From: an uncultured Flavobacteriales bacterium
GTDB lineage: Bacteria > Bacteroidota > Bacteroidia > Flavobacteriales_D > Sanyastnellaceae
Assembly: GCA_937967465.1 (NCBI GenBank)
Contig: CALBSW010000169.1
Location: 1-31,910, forward strand
Length of the DNA: 31,910 nucleotides
Reading direction: 5' to 3'
A model generated the notes under the pieces. It ran no database searches and was not told the origin of the DNA. It saw only the letters and a list, made by a program, of their open reading frames with translations. How positions within the stretch are numbered: position 1 is the stretch's first letter; each line of letters opens with the position of its first letter. Shown here piece after piece: positions 1 to 7,791 of this stretch. A program made the translations under genes and the position numbers.

Positions 1-1
1 G

Positions 2-985
2 GCGAACGATGCGCTCGACCTGTCCGTTGTCGAGGCGGAAGAGGTAGGCGCCCGCGTCGAGGTCGCTGAGGTCGAGTCGCACGCCGTCTCGGTTCAATCC
101 GCGCTGAACCTCGCGGCCTGTGGCGTCGCTGAGGGTCCACCCATGCTCACCGTGAAAGCCGATTCGGACGTCTCCCGCGGTGGGATTGGGCCATGCTTGA
201 ACCTCTGTTTGGGGCTGGTTGGCCACATCGAGCGTGGTCCCCGTCGGGCCCCAGCGGTAGACGGTTCCATCGGCAGGATGGTCGAGGAGGAAGGCGCCAT
301 AGTACCACTCATCTACACTGTTGTAAGGCACAATGGAGGGGTCGGCCGGATCACCCGAAAGGGCGTAGATGTTGCCCGCGTAGCTGAATGGGTCCAAGCC
401 CAGGATGAGACCGGCAATGTTGAATCCCAAATCGAGGCTGTCACTGATGAAGGATGGGCCGTAGTGGAATTCAACGACACCGTCTGCTTCGAAAAGGCGA
501 ACCTGGATGTTGACGAAGCTGGTGCTCATGCTGTCCGAGATTTCCTCGTACATGCCGGCGTTGGCCCACTCGATGGTGAAGACTTGGTTGCCAGGCTCTC
601 CTGCGGTGTTCCACCGAATGATGGAGGGGTCGAGGCCGAGCAGGCCGCGGTCCGTCAAGTCAAAGCCGGTCGGGATGAAAGCTTGCAACGATGGGAGTCC
701 AGTTTTGTCGTCGATGTAGGTGCCGGCCATCAGGGCGCCGAGGTCCACCTGGTCCATGGCGTCGATGGTGTATCCGGAGAAGGAGAAGTCAAAGCCGAGG
801 TTGACGGTGAAGCTCGGGTCATCCCAGCCGGCGTACTTGCCGTAGTTGATGTCGAATTGGTCGAACTCGAGTGCCGTGGCCTCCGTCAGGGGCGCGTAAG
901 GCTGGTCGAGGACCGTCAAGTCGTAGGGGAGCTGGGCACCCACCGTGGAGGTGAGCATCAGCAAGGGCAGAAGAAGGCGTTTCAT
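2..985 (-). CDS. T9SS-secreted protein with type-A C-terminal sorting domain (3' end cut by window edge)
   Basis: Reading from ATG at 985, 328 codons are open to the window edge without a stop. The product begins with a short signal peptide (MKRLLLPLLMLTSTVGAQ) ending in the Ala-Gln typical of Bacteroidota exports. The middle part is a beta-rich extracellular sequence that I cannot assign to a family. From about residue 263 it has a classic T9SS type-A domain: WPNPTAGDVRI, then GWTLSDATGREVQRG, then DLSDLDAGAYLFRLDNG, running to ERIVR at the edge, so only a few residues should be missing. In the known T9SS pathway this domain directs transport across the outer membrane and is then removed. 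The gene is last in the nusB-uvrA-LOG unit, 31 bases after the small lipoprotein gene, and may have its own promoter. Export and sorting are well supported; the molecular function is unknown. Confidence 0.85.
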   Translation of the reverse strand, partial: MKRLLLPLLMLTSTVGAQLPYDLTVLDQPYAPLTEATALEFDQFDINYGKYAGWDDPSFTVNLGFDFSFSGYTIDAMDQVDLGALMAGTYIDDKTGLPSLQAFIPTGFDLTDRGLLGLDPSIIRWNTAGEPGNQVFTIEWANAGMYEEISDSMSTSFVNIQVRLFEADGVVEFHYGPSFISDSLDLGFNIAGLILGLDPFSYAGNIYALSGDPADPSIVPYNSVDEWYYGAFLLDHPADGTVYRWGPTGTTLDVANQPQTEVQAWPNPTAGDVRIGFHGEHGWTLSDATGREVQRGLNRDGVRLDLSDLDAGAYLFRLDNGQVERIVR

Positions 986-1016
986 GGTTTGAATTTGCCC
1001 TGCGAAGGTGCAGGAC

Positions 1017-1403
1017 TCATTCCACCATTCCAATTCCGATGTTCAGGGTGTGGTCAAAGCGAATCCACGTCGTGCCCTCGGATACCTCAGTGTACCAGTC
1101 GGATTCAGCGGGGTATTCGGCCCAGACCGCATTGTCAAGTTCCAAGGTGTCCAGCCAGGGCGTGGCCGCCTGCAATGCTCCGCAGTTCGTGCATTTTCCG
1201 AGCATGTCGTACGAGTAGACGGTGTGCTGGGCATCCGGCGGCAACACCACTGGAACGGAATCGAAAAAGGGCAAGCTGTCGAGCCGGGCGAGGAGCGTGA
1301 GGGTGTCCGGAGTGCGGTTGTGGAAGGTGTGCGTCATCGTGGTCGCACCTTCGCAGCCTGCGAATGCCAGCACCACGCAAGCCATCCATGCTCGGGTCTT
1401 CAT
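1017..1403 (-). CDS. Small predicted lipoprotein of unknown function
   Basis: This 128-residue product has a lipoprotein signal: Lys-3/Arg-4, a hydrophobic stretch, then a lipobox-like AFAGC with the acylated cysteine at residue 17. The mature part is about 110 residues, polar and probably beta-rich, with one CxxC pair (CTNC, residues 71-74) and no other cysteine. It contains no catalytic signature I recognise. It lies 34 bases after the LOG gene and 31 bases before the T9SS cargo gene, on the same strand, so it is probably co-transcribed. The signal peptide and the spacing support a real gene rather than a chance frame. The CxxC could be a disulfide or a metal site; nothing in the sequence decides between them. 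Confidence 0.7.
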   Translation of the reverse strand: MKTRAWMACVVLAFAGCEGATTMTHTFHNRTPDTLTLLARLDSLPFFDSVPVVLPPDAQHTVYSYDMLGKCTNCGALQAATPWLDTLELDNAVWAEYPAESDWYTEVSEGTTWIRFDHTLNIGIGMVE

Positions 1404-1437
1404 GCTTGCAGAACGGTGAATCCGATGGTCGGGTTGC

Positions 1438-2133
1438 TCAGAAGTTGGGCTTGAGCAGGTAGTTTTCGTAGAAGTCGTCGAGGATGGCGACGGCTTCCTC
1501 CGGAGTGTCCACGATGTGAATCAGGTCGAGGTCCTTGGCGCTGATGGTGGCGTTCTCCTCCAGCAAGGTCTGTTTGATCCACTCCATCAGACCGCTCCAG
1601 AACTTGCTCCGCATCAGGATGATGGGGAAACGCTTGGATTTGCCCGTCTGAATGAGGGTGATGGCCTCGAAGAGCTCATCCAGCGTGCCGAATCCGCCCG
1701 GGAGGACGATGTACCCTTGGGAGTACTTCATGAACATCACCTTCCGGACGAAGAAGTAGTCGAATTCGAGGCTCTTGTCCGGGTTGATGTACGGGTTGTG
1801 GTGCTGTTCGTGGGGCAGATCCATGTTGAGCCCGACGGACACGCCATTGGCCTCGTGGGCACCGCGGTTGCCGGCTTCCATGATGCCGGGACCGCCTCCC
1901 GTGATCACGCCGTATCCATGCTCGACGAGCTTCTTTCCGGTCTCGACCGCGAGTTGGTAATCCGGGTGGTCTTCACCCTTTCGGGCCGATCCGAAGATGC
2001 TGATGCAGGGGCCGACACGTTGAAGGCTTTCAAAGCCCTCCACGAATTCCGACATGATTTTGAAAATGGACCAGCTGTCGTGGGCCTTGATGTCGTTCCA
2101 GCTCCTCGGGTCAATGTGGGGTTTCTGCGCCAT
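1438..2133 (-). CDS. LOG family protein (putative nucleoside 5'-monophosphate phosphoribohydrolase)
   Basis: This 231-residue protein carries both signatures of the LOG/TIGR00730 family: GGGPGIMEA (residues 79-87) and PGGFGTLDE (residues 145-153), which together form the nucleotide-phosphate site. Characterised members release ribose-5-phosphate from nucleoside (cytokinin-type) 5'-monophosphates; in bacteria the physiological substrate is often unclear. The length is normal for the longer Rossmann-type bacterial members, with an N-terminal extension of roughly 40 residues before the first core strand (GPCISIFGSA). The ATG at 2133 is the natural start because the uvrA stop lies 29 bases upstream. 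The protein is cytosolic, with no signal peptide. It is probably transcribed with uvrA. Family assignment is firm; the exact substrate is inferred. Confidence 0.92.
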   Translation of the reverse strand: MAQKPHIDPRSWNDIKAHDSWSIFKIMSEFVEGFESLQRVGPCISIFGSARKGEDHPDYQLAVETGKKLVEHGYGVITGGGPGIMEAGNRGAHEANGVSVGLNMDLPHEQHHNPYINPDKSLEFDYFFVRKVMFMKYSQGYIVLPGGFGTLDELFEAITLIQTGKSKRFPIILMRSKFWSGLMEWIKQTLLEENATISAKDLDLIHIVDTPEEAVAILDDFYENYLLKPNF

Positions 2134-2162
2134 ACTTAGAATATAACGCTTTTTCCATCAGC

Positions 2163-5036
2163 TTATTGGCGTTCCAGCATCTGGCGGAGGAATGGGGCGG
2201 TTGCTCCGGGTCCCTGTGCCACCTCTTCCGGAGTGCCTTGTCCGATGATGGTGCCGCCGCCGGTTCCGCCCTCCGGACCGATGTCCACGATGTGGTCCGC
2301 ATTGCAGGCCACGTCGAGTTGGTGTTCGATGACCAGCACGGTGTTGCCTTGGTCGACCAGCCGGTGGAGCACCTTCAAGAGCATGTCCACGTCTTGGAAA
2401 TGCAAGCCCGTCGTGGGTTCGTCGAGGATGTAGAAGGTGTTCCCGGTGTCCTTGCGGGCCAATTCAGTGGAGAGTTTGACGCGCTGGGCCTCCCCACCGG
2501 ACAGGGTGGTGGAGGGCTGGCCCAAGGTGATGTAGCCGAGTCCGACATCCCGAAGCGTGCTGCACACCCGCTTGATTTTGGGGTGCGCATCGAAGAATTC
2601 CAGGGCTTCCTCCACCGTCATGGCGAGGACGTCGGCAATGGACTTGCCGCGGTAGCGGACCTCGACGGTCTCGCGGTTATAGCGTTTCCCTCCGCAGTCT
2701 TCGCATTGCACATGGACATCCGGGAGGAAGTTCATTTCAATGGTGCGGAGACCGGCCCCCTTACAGGTTTCGCAGCGCCCACCGGCCACATTGAAGGAGA
2801 AGCGCCCGGGCTTGTATCCCCGAATCTTGGCCTCCGGCAGTTGGGTGAAGAGGTTGCGGATTTCGTTGAACACCCCGGTGTAGGTCGCCGGATTGGACCT
2901 GGGCGTCCGACCAATGGGGCTCTGGTCGATGGCGATCACCTTGTCGAGGTGCTGCAGGCCATTGAGCTTCTTGAAGGGAAGGGGGCGCTTGGTCTCCTCG
3001 TAGAAGTGGTTGTGCAACGCCGGGTGGAGCGTCTGGTTGATGAGCGTGCTCTTGCCGCTTCCGCTGACGCCGGTGACGCAGATGAAGGTGCCCAGCGGGA
3101 GTTTGAGGTCGACCCCTTTGAGGTTGTGTCCGGAGGCGCCGATGAGGGACAGCTTTTTTCGATTGCCTTTCCGGCGCTTCGCTGGAATGGCGATGTGCTG
3201 TCGTCCATCGAGAAACTGTGCGGTCACGCTGTCCTGCGCGAGGTGGGATTCGGGAGGACCTTGCGCCACCACCATGCCGCCGTGTTTGCCGGCTCCGGGA
3301 CCGATGTCGATCAGGTGGTCGGCTTGGCGCATCATGTCCTCATCGTGTTCGACGACGATGACGGTGTTGCCGACGTCGCGCAGGGCCTTGAGGCTGTCGA
3401 TGAGCCGCTGGTTGTCCCGTTGGTGGAGTCCGATGCTCGGCTCGTCGAGGATGTAGAGGACCCCGGTCAATTTGGAGCCGATCTGGGTGGCCAAGCGGAT
3501 GCGCTGGGCTTCACCGCCACTGAGCGAGCGGGCCGGGCGATCGAGGGTGAGGTAGTCCAGCCCCATGTCGAGCAGGAAGCCCAGTCTCGCCCGGATTTCC
3601 TGCAGCGGTTCTTTGGCGATGGCGGCTTCCCGCTCTCCCAGTGCGGCCAATGCGCCGTCCGCCCAGGCTTGCAGGTCGCGCAGGTCCATGTTCACCACAT
3701 CGGGCAGGGTCACGCCGTCGATCTTGAACTGGTGGGCCGTGGGCTTGAGCCGCGAGCCGCCACAGGAAGGGCACGGTCGCTTCTGCAGGAATTTTTGTGC
3801 CCACCGCTTGAGTGGGGCGCCGGAGGCGTCTTTGGCCGTGCGCTCGATGGTCGCGATGACCCCGTCGAAGCGAACGCGCCGCTCCCGGGTTCCGGCCTTG
3901 CCCGGCACCACGACGGGCTGATCCGCCCCGTAGAGGATGGCCGATAAGGTGGCTTCGTCCACGTCTTGCAGGGGGGTCCGGGCGGAATGTCCCGCCGCGA
4001 CCAGCATGGCCTCCACCACGGTTCGGGTCCATCCCGTCTTGAGGACGCCCAAGGGAGCCAGGCCGCCTTGCCGCAGGTTCTTGGACCCGTCCGGAATGAT
4101 CAGCTCGCGGGAGGCTTCAGCCACCTGGCCCAAGCCGTTGCAGGTCGTGCAAGCTCCGTAGGGGGAGTTGAATGAAAAGAGGTTGGGCTCGGGCTCCGGG
4201 TAACTGATGCCCGTCGTCGGACACATCAAGGCGCGCGAGAAATGACGCGGTACGGCGTCATCCACAGGAAGGACCATCATGCTGCCCTTGCCCATGGCGA
4301 GTGCCGTCCGCACCGAGCGCATGACGCGCTCCGCATCTTCACTGGCGGGCTTGCCTTCTTCGTCGAGGGCGGGCGGTTCGGGGACGACGATGCGGTCCAC
4401 CACCACCTCGATGTCGTGCACCTTGTAGCGGTCCACGCGAAAGCCCTTCTCCAATTCCACCACTTCACCGTCCACCCGGGCGCGGAGGTAGCCTTGTTTC
4501 TGAATGGTCTCGAACAGTTCGCGGTAGTGCCCTTTCCGACCGCGCACCAGCGGCGCCAACAAGAGCAGCCGCTCGCCGGCGTAGTCCTCGACGATGCGCG
4601 ACAAGATGCCTTCATCCGTGAACCGCACCATCGGCTCTCCCGTGGCGCTGGAATAGGCCGTGGCGGCGCGGGCAAACAACACGCGCAGGAAGTCCAGCAG
4701 CTCGGTCACGGTGCCCACCGTGGAACGGGGGTTGCGGCTGATCGTCTTCTGCTCGATGGCGATGACGGGGCTCAACCCTGTGATGCGCTCCACCTTGGGA
4801 CGCTCCAATCCGCCCATGAATTGTCGGGCATAGGCGCTGAACGTCTCGAGGTAGCGGCGCTGCCCTTCGGCATGCAGGGTATCAAACGCCAAACTCGATT
4901 TGCCCGAACCGCTGACGCCGGTGACGACCACAAGCTTGTCGCGTGGGATCTCCACATCGATTTGCTGGAGGTTGTTCTCTGCCGCCCGCTCGACGCGGAT
5001 GGTCTGGTCGTCCTGAAGGGAGGCGTAGGCGTCCAT
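2163..5036 (-). CDS. uvrA: UvrABC system protein A (excinuclease ATPase subunit)
   Basis: UvrA is the damage-sensing ATPase of nucleotide excision repair and loads UvrB at lesions. This 957-residue protein has two ABC modules, each with Walker A GVSGSGKS (residues 40-47 and about 650-660), signatures SLSGGEAQR and TLSGGEAQR, and Walker B LYILDEPS and FYILDEPT. The C-terminal zinc module is intact (CETC near residue 740, then CEDCGG), as is the insertion-domain CPSCGG. The first zinc module is altered: CPTTG replaces the usual CPxCG, and the region after LLFARA has no CPxH motif. I take ATG at 5036; a GTG at 5051 in frame would add five residues. The nhaC stop is about 25 bases upstream, so it is probably an operon member. 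Function is near certain. Confidence 0.96.
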   Translation of the reverse strand: MDAYASLQDDQTIRVERAAENNLQQIDVEIPRDKLVVVTGVSGSGKSSLAFDTLHAEGQRRYLETFSAYARQFMGGLERPKVERITGLSPVIAIEQKTISRNPRSTVGTVTELLDFLRVLFARAATAYSSATGEPMVRFTDEGILSRIVEDYAGERLLLLAPLVRGRKGHYRELFETIQKQGYLRARVDGEVVELEKGFRVDRYKVHDIEVVVDRIVVPEPPALDEEGKPASEDAERVMRSVRTALAMGKGSMMVLPVDDAVPRHFSRALMCPTTGISYPEPEPNLFSFNSPYGACTTCNGLGQVAEASRELIIPDGSKNLRQGGLAPLGVLKTGWTRTVVEAMLVAAGHSARTPLQDVDEATLSAILYGADQPVVVPGKAGTRERRVRFDGVIATIERTAKDASGAPLKRWAQKFLQKRPCPSCGGSRLKPTAHQFKIDGVTLPDVVNMDLRDLQAWADGALAALGEREAAIAKEPLQEIRARLGFLLDMGLDYLTLDRPARSLSGGEAQRIRLATQIGSKLTGVLYILDEPSIGLHQRDNQRLIDSLKALRDVGNTVIVVEHDEDMMRQADHLIDIGPGAGKHGGMVVAQGPPESHLAQDSVTAQFLDGRQHIAIPAKRRKGNRKKLSLIGASGHNLKGVDLKLPLGTFICVTGVSGSGKSTLINQTLHPALHNHFYEETKRPLPFKKLNGLQHLDKVIAIDQSPIGRTPRSNPATYTGVFNEIRNLFTQLPEAKIRGYKPGRFSFNVAGGRCETCKGAGLRTIEMNFLPDVHVQCEDCGGKRYNRETVEVRYRGKSIADVLAMTVEEALEFFDAHPKIKRVCSTLRDVGLGYITLGQPSTTLSGGEAQRVKLSTELARKDTGNTFYILDEPTTGLHFQDVDMLLKVLHRLVDQGNTVLVIEHQLDVACNADHIVDIGPEGGTGGGTIIGQGTPEEVAQGPGATAPFLRQMLERQ

Positions 5037-5060
5037 GGGTGAATCCAACACGCCGAAGGG

Positions 5061-6563
5061 TCAGTGGGTTCCCGATGGGGAAGAATCCGTGCCTTCAGGT
5101 GGGGTCAACTGTGGAATTCGGAATCCCAAGGCGGCCACGAGCAAGGTCATGAAAGGGGACACGTAGTTGAACACGCAGTATGGCGCGAACGCCAACACGC
5201 CCACCCCGAGCACGCCGCTCTGGGCCACGCCGCAGGTGTTCCAAGGGATGAGGACGCTGGTCACGGTGCCTGCATCTTCCAATGTCCGACTCAGCACTTG
5301 CGGAGCCACGCCACGCTGGGCATACGCTTCGCGGAACATGCGGCCCGGAACGACGATGGCGATGTACTGGTCTGCCGCGATGACATTGAACACCACGCTC
5401 GAAAATGCCGTGCCGAAAACGAGGGAGAAGGTGCCGCGAACGGCGGTGAGGATGCCGGCGGTGATGCGCTCGAGGAATCCCGCGGCGCCCATCACGGCAC
5501 CGAAGGTCAGCGCACAGAGGATGAGCCAGACGGTGTTGAGCATGCCTGCCATGCCACCCGCCGTGAGGAGGTCGTTGACCACCGGATTCCCCGTCTCAAT
5601 GGCCGTGTCCAGCGCGGCAGCGGTCATGAGGGTCCCGAAGGCGGTTCCCAGGTAGGTCTCTCCCAGACCCAAGGCGGGGCCGATGGCATCGGATCCCAGA
5701 GCACGGATGAGGTCGGGCTGCGCCACCAGGGCGGCCAGAGCACCGCCGAGAACACCGAGGAAGAGGGCCGGGACCGGCGACACCTTTCGGGCGATCAGGA
5801 CGATGACCCCCACAGGGACCAGGAAAAGGGCCCAATGCAGGTTGAAGTGCTGTGCGAGCACCTCCTGAAGCACGGCAGCCTGTCCCATGTCCGCAGGGCC
5901 TTCCGCGCCAATGCCGGCCAAGGGGAACACGACGAGGGGGATGAGGATGCTGGGCACTGTGCTCCAGAGCATGAACCGGATGTGGGTGAAAAGGTCTGTG
6001 CCAGCCACGGTCGGGGCGAGGTTGGTCGTGTCCGACAAGGGGGACAGCTTGTCCCCGAAGTAGGCGCCAGAGATGATCGCGCCGGCGGTCCACCCTTCGG
6101 ACAGGCCGAGCGCTTGTCCGATTCCGATGAGGGCGACCCCCACGGTCCCCACGGTGCCCCAGCTCGAACCTGTGGCCAGGCTGACTGCTGCGCACAGAAT
6201 GCACGCCGCGGGCAGGAAGATGTCTTTGCTCAGGACGTCCAGCCCCACATCGATGAGGGTGGGGATGATGCCGGACACCAACCAAGTGCCGGCCAAGGCA
6301 CCGATGAGCAAGAGGATGAGGATGGCACCAATGGCGTCGCCCAGGGTGTCCTTGATTCGGGATTCGAAGGCGTCCCAGCCCATGCCCCGGTACATGCCCA
6401 AAGCCACGGTGGCGCCGGATGCGATGAGCAGGGCCACTTGGTTGCTCCCGTAGCTGCTGTCTTCACCAAAAGCCATCACGTCGGCGGCCAGCAGGGCGAC
6501 CAGCAACAGGATGGGCGCCAAGGCCATGAGCATGGAAGGGCGAGCAGTGGATCCGGTGGTCAT
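5061..6563 (-). CDS. nhaC: Na+/H+ antiporter of the NhaC family
   Basis: This 500-residue polytopic inner-membrane protein has about 11-12 hydrophobic segments. Family motifs include TGSSWGT (residues 131-137) and the long conserved stretch SGAYFGDKLSPLSDTTNLA (residues 165-183), whose Asp residues lie in the ion path of NhaC/ArsB-type carriers. A second repeat-like region follows near residue 400. Members exchange Na+ for H+ (some exchange malate/lactate), consistent with a marine lifestyle. The start ATG overlaps the stop of the YbbR-like gene by four bases (ATGA at 6560-6563), indicating translational coupling. The ion specificity cannot be read from the sequence; the family call is strong. 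Confidence 0.9.
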   Translation of the reverse strand: MTTGSTARPSMLMALAPILLLVALLAADVMAFGEDSSYGSNQVALLIASGATVALGMYRGMGWDAFESRIKDTLGDAIGAILILLLIGALAGTWLVSGIIPTLIDVGLDVLSKDIFLPAACILCAAVSLATGSSWGTVGTVGVALIGIGQALGLSEGWTAGAIISGAYFGDKLSPLSDTTNLAPTVAGTDLFTHIRFMLWSTVPSILIPLVVFPLAGIGAEGPADMGQAAVLQEVLAQHFNLHWALFLVPVGVIVLIARKVSPVPALFLGVLGGALAALVAQPDLIRALGSDAIGPALGLGETYLGTAFGTLMTAAALDTAIETGNPVVNDLLTAGGMAGMLNTVWLILCALTFGAVMGAAGFLERITAGILTAVRGTFSLVFGTAFSSVVFNVIAADQYIAIVVPGRMFREAYAQRGVAPQVLSRTLEDAGTVTSVLIPWNTCGVAQSGVLGVGVLAFAPYCVFNYVSPFMTLLVAALGFRIPQLTPPEGTDSSPSGTH

Positions 6564-6988
6564 GGCGTTCTGGGCTTGCGGCGAACATCGATGGCGAGGG
6601 TGGCCGGGGCAATGGACCGGACACGGGCGCTTTTGCCCAGTCGCTCCTCCAATTCGGCGGCCAATTGGCCCGAAGGCACCTCGGTTCGGGGGGTGCGCAA
6701 TCCTTCAACTTTGAGCCTCACAGGCTCGGGAGAGAGGGTCCAGCGGGCCACGAGGTGGTCCCAGGGAGACAGGGTCACCTCCGCTTGTGCCGTGGAGTCC
6801 ATGAGCACGGCCTGCAGTCCGGTGTTGGCTTCTGCTCCGACCAATTCGATGGTGAAATCACAGGTGACCGTCCGCTCGCCTTCAAGGGTGCGGAGCAACC
6901 AGAGAAAAGCTGACAAAGCCAGGCAAATGGCGAACGTCCGGCCATTCAGCCGGGCATAGGATGAGCGGAGGCGTTCCTGGGTTCCCAA
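6560..6988 (-). CDS. Short YbbR/CdaR-like membrane-anchored protein
   Basis: The 142-residue product has one membrane segment (about residues 18-34, FAICLALSAFLWLL) followed by an extracytoplasmic beta-rich domain. Homology is judged mainly from position: in Bacteroidota a YbbR-domain protein directly follows yajC in the nusB - DUF1573 - yajC block, and this gene starts three bases after the yajC stop. The sequence pattern (N-terminal anchor, then 'LSPEPVRLKVEGLRTPRTEV', then alternating hydrophobics) fits one to one-and-a-half YbbR repeats. Typical family members in the phylum are about 300 residues, so this copy is less than half length. There is no frameshift sign: the reading frame ends in a clean ATGA overlap with nhaC. 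The call is moderate. Confidence 0.6.
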   Translation of the reverse strand: MGTQERLRSSYARLNGRTFAICLALSAFLWLLRTLEGERTVTCDFTIELVGAEANTGLQAVLMDSTAQAEVTLSPWDHLVARWTLSPEPVRLKVEGLRTPRTEVPSGQLAAELEERLGKSARVRSIAPATLAIDVRRKPRTP

Positions 6989-6991
6989 GGG

Positions 6992-7312
6992 TCAGCCTTT
7001 GTTTTGGAGGGCCTCCTCGTTGGCGGCGCCATCCGCGGAAATGCCGCCGAGGTCGACCCGGATCTTGCCTTCTTCGATGCGGAGCAACACCGTCTTGTCG
7101 TTGACGTCGAGCACAGTTCCGTGCAAGCCGCCGACGGTGACGACGCGGTCTCCCTTGGCGATGTTTTCGCGGAATTTCCGGGTCTCTTTCTGCTTCTTGA
7201 TCTGCGGGCGCATGATGAAGAAGTAGAAGACGGCCATGGTGCCGACGATGAAGACCAATGTGGACGTCCCGCCGCCCGCGGCGGCTTGGGCGAGAATGAG
7301 GTGGAAGTTCAT
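6992..7312 (-). CDS. yajC: Preprotein translocase subunit YajC
   Basis: YajC is a small inner-membrane partner of the SecDF complex that supports Sec-dependent export. The 106-residue product has one transmembrane helix (about residues 18-34, ending FYFFIMRPQ), the family hallmark MRPQxKKQK immediately after it, and a cytoplasmic KOW-like part with GDRVVTVGGLHGTV. Its length is normal. The ATG overlaps the stop of the DUF1573 gene by four bases (7309-7312), and the next gene begins three bases after its stop, so it sits inside a coupled operon. Assignment is secure. Confidence 0.95.
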   Translation of the reverse strand: MNFHLILAQAAAGGGTSTLVFIVGTMAVFYFFIMRPQIKKQKETRKFRENIAKGDRVVTVGGLHGTVLDVNDKTVLLRIEEGKIRVDLGGISADGAANEEALQNKG

Positions 7313-7791
7313 GGTTGTGGTGTTTCTGTGCGGTCGGGTCCAAGGACATCCGCAGTGAAGGTGAGTTCAATGGAGGCCGGAATGGCGTTGGTGACCACCG
7401 TGGCCGATTCGGACAGGGTGGAGGTGGTCTCGCCGGCCTTGAAGTGCAGGACAATGTCCCGGGATTCTCCTGGGGCAATGGGGCCTTCGTCCCAGGCTTC
7501 AGCCACCGTGCATCCGCAGCTGGGCAGGACTTGCGCAATGACCATGGGCGCGCCGCCATCGTTGGTGACGGTGTAGGTCAGGTGACGCTGTTCGCCTGCG
7601 GCGAGAAGACCCAAGTCCATGTGGGTGGCCGACCAGGCCATGCGGGGCGCTTCGGCCGGGTCGGATTCGCCCGGCAGGTGGATGAAGCTGGCGTCGATCT
7701 CGTCGGACTGTGGCGCAAGGCACCCCACTGAACCGAGGATGCACACCCCGGTCAGCCAAATCCACGGAGACAGAGAGCGGCGTTGGGTCAT
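7309..7791 (-). CDS. DUF1573 domain-containing lipoprotein
   Basis: The 160-residue product starts with MTQRRSLSPW and a hydrophobic segment ending in a lipobox-like SVGC (Cys-24), so it is probably a lipoprotein. The mature part is an immunoglobulin-like DUF1573 domain: HMDLGLLAAGEQRHLTYTVT, then the diagnostic PSCGCT (residues 90-95), then PIAPGESRDIVLHF. DUF1573 proteins are very common in Bacteroidota and their function is not established. The gene sits between nusB and yajC, which is its usual place in this phylum. Its start overlaps the nusB stop by four bases (7788-7791). The two adjacent cysteines in SCGC could form a disulfide or bind metal; this is not resolved. Confidence 0.9.
   Translation of the reverse strand: MTQRRSLSPWIWLTGVCILGSVGCLAPQSDEIDASFIHLPGESDPAEAPRMAWSATHMDLGLLAAGEQRHLTYTVTNDGGAPMVIAQVLPSCGCTVAEAWDEGPIAPGESRDIVLHFKAGETTSTLSESATVVTNAIPASIELTFTADVLGPDRTETPQP

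Noticed and set aside
999..1014. Short CCTGC-GAAGGT-GCAGG hairpin between the small lipoprotein and the T9SS cargo gene
   Set aside because: Only a 5-bp stem with no U-tract; likely by chance in GC-rich DNA, so not called as a terminator.
2166..3947. A 593-codon plus-strand open frame opposite uvrA
   Set aside because: Antisense shadow of a certain gene; no homology pattern.
5064..6959. A 631-codon plus-strand open frame opposite nhaC and the YbbR-like gene
   Set aside because: His/Glu/Gly-rich antisense translation; the minus-strand frame encodes a clear membrane transporter.
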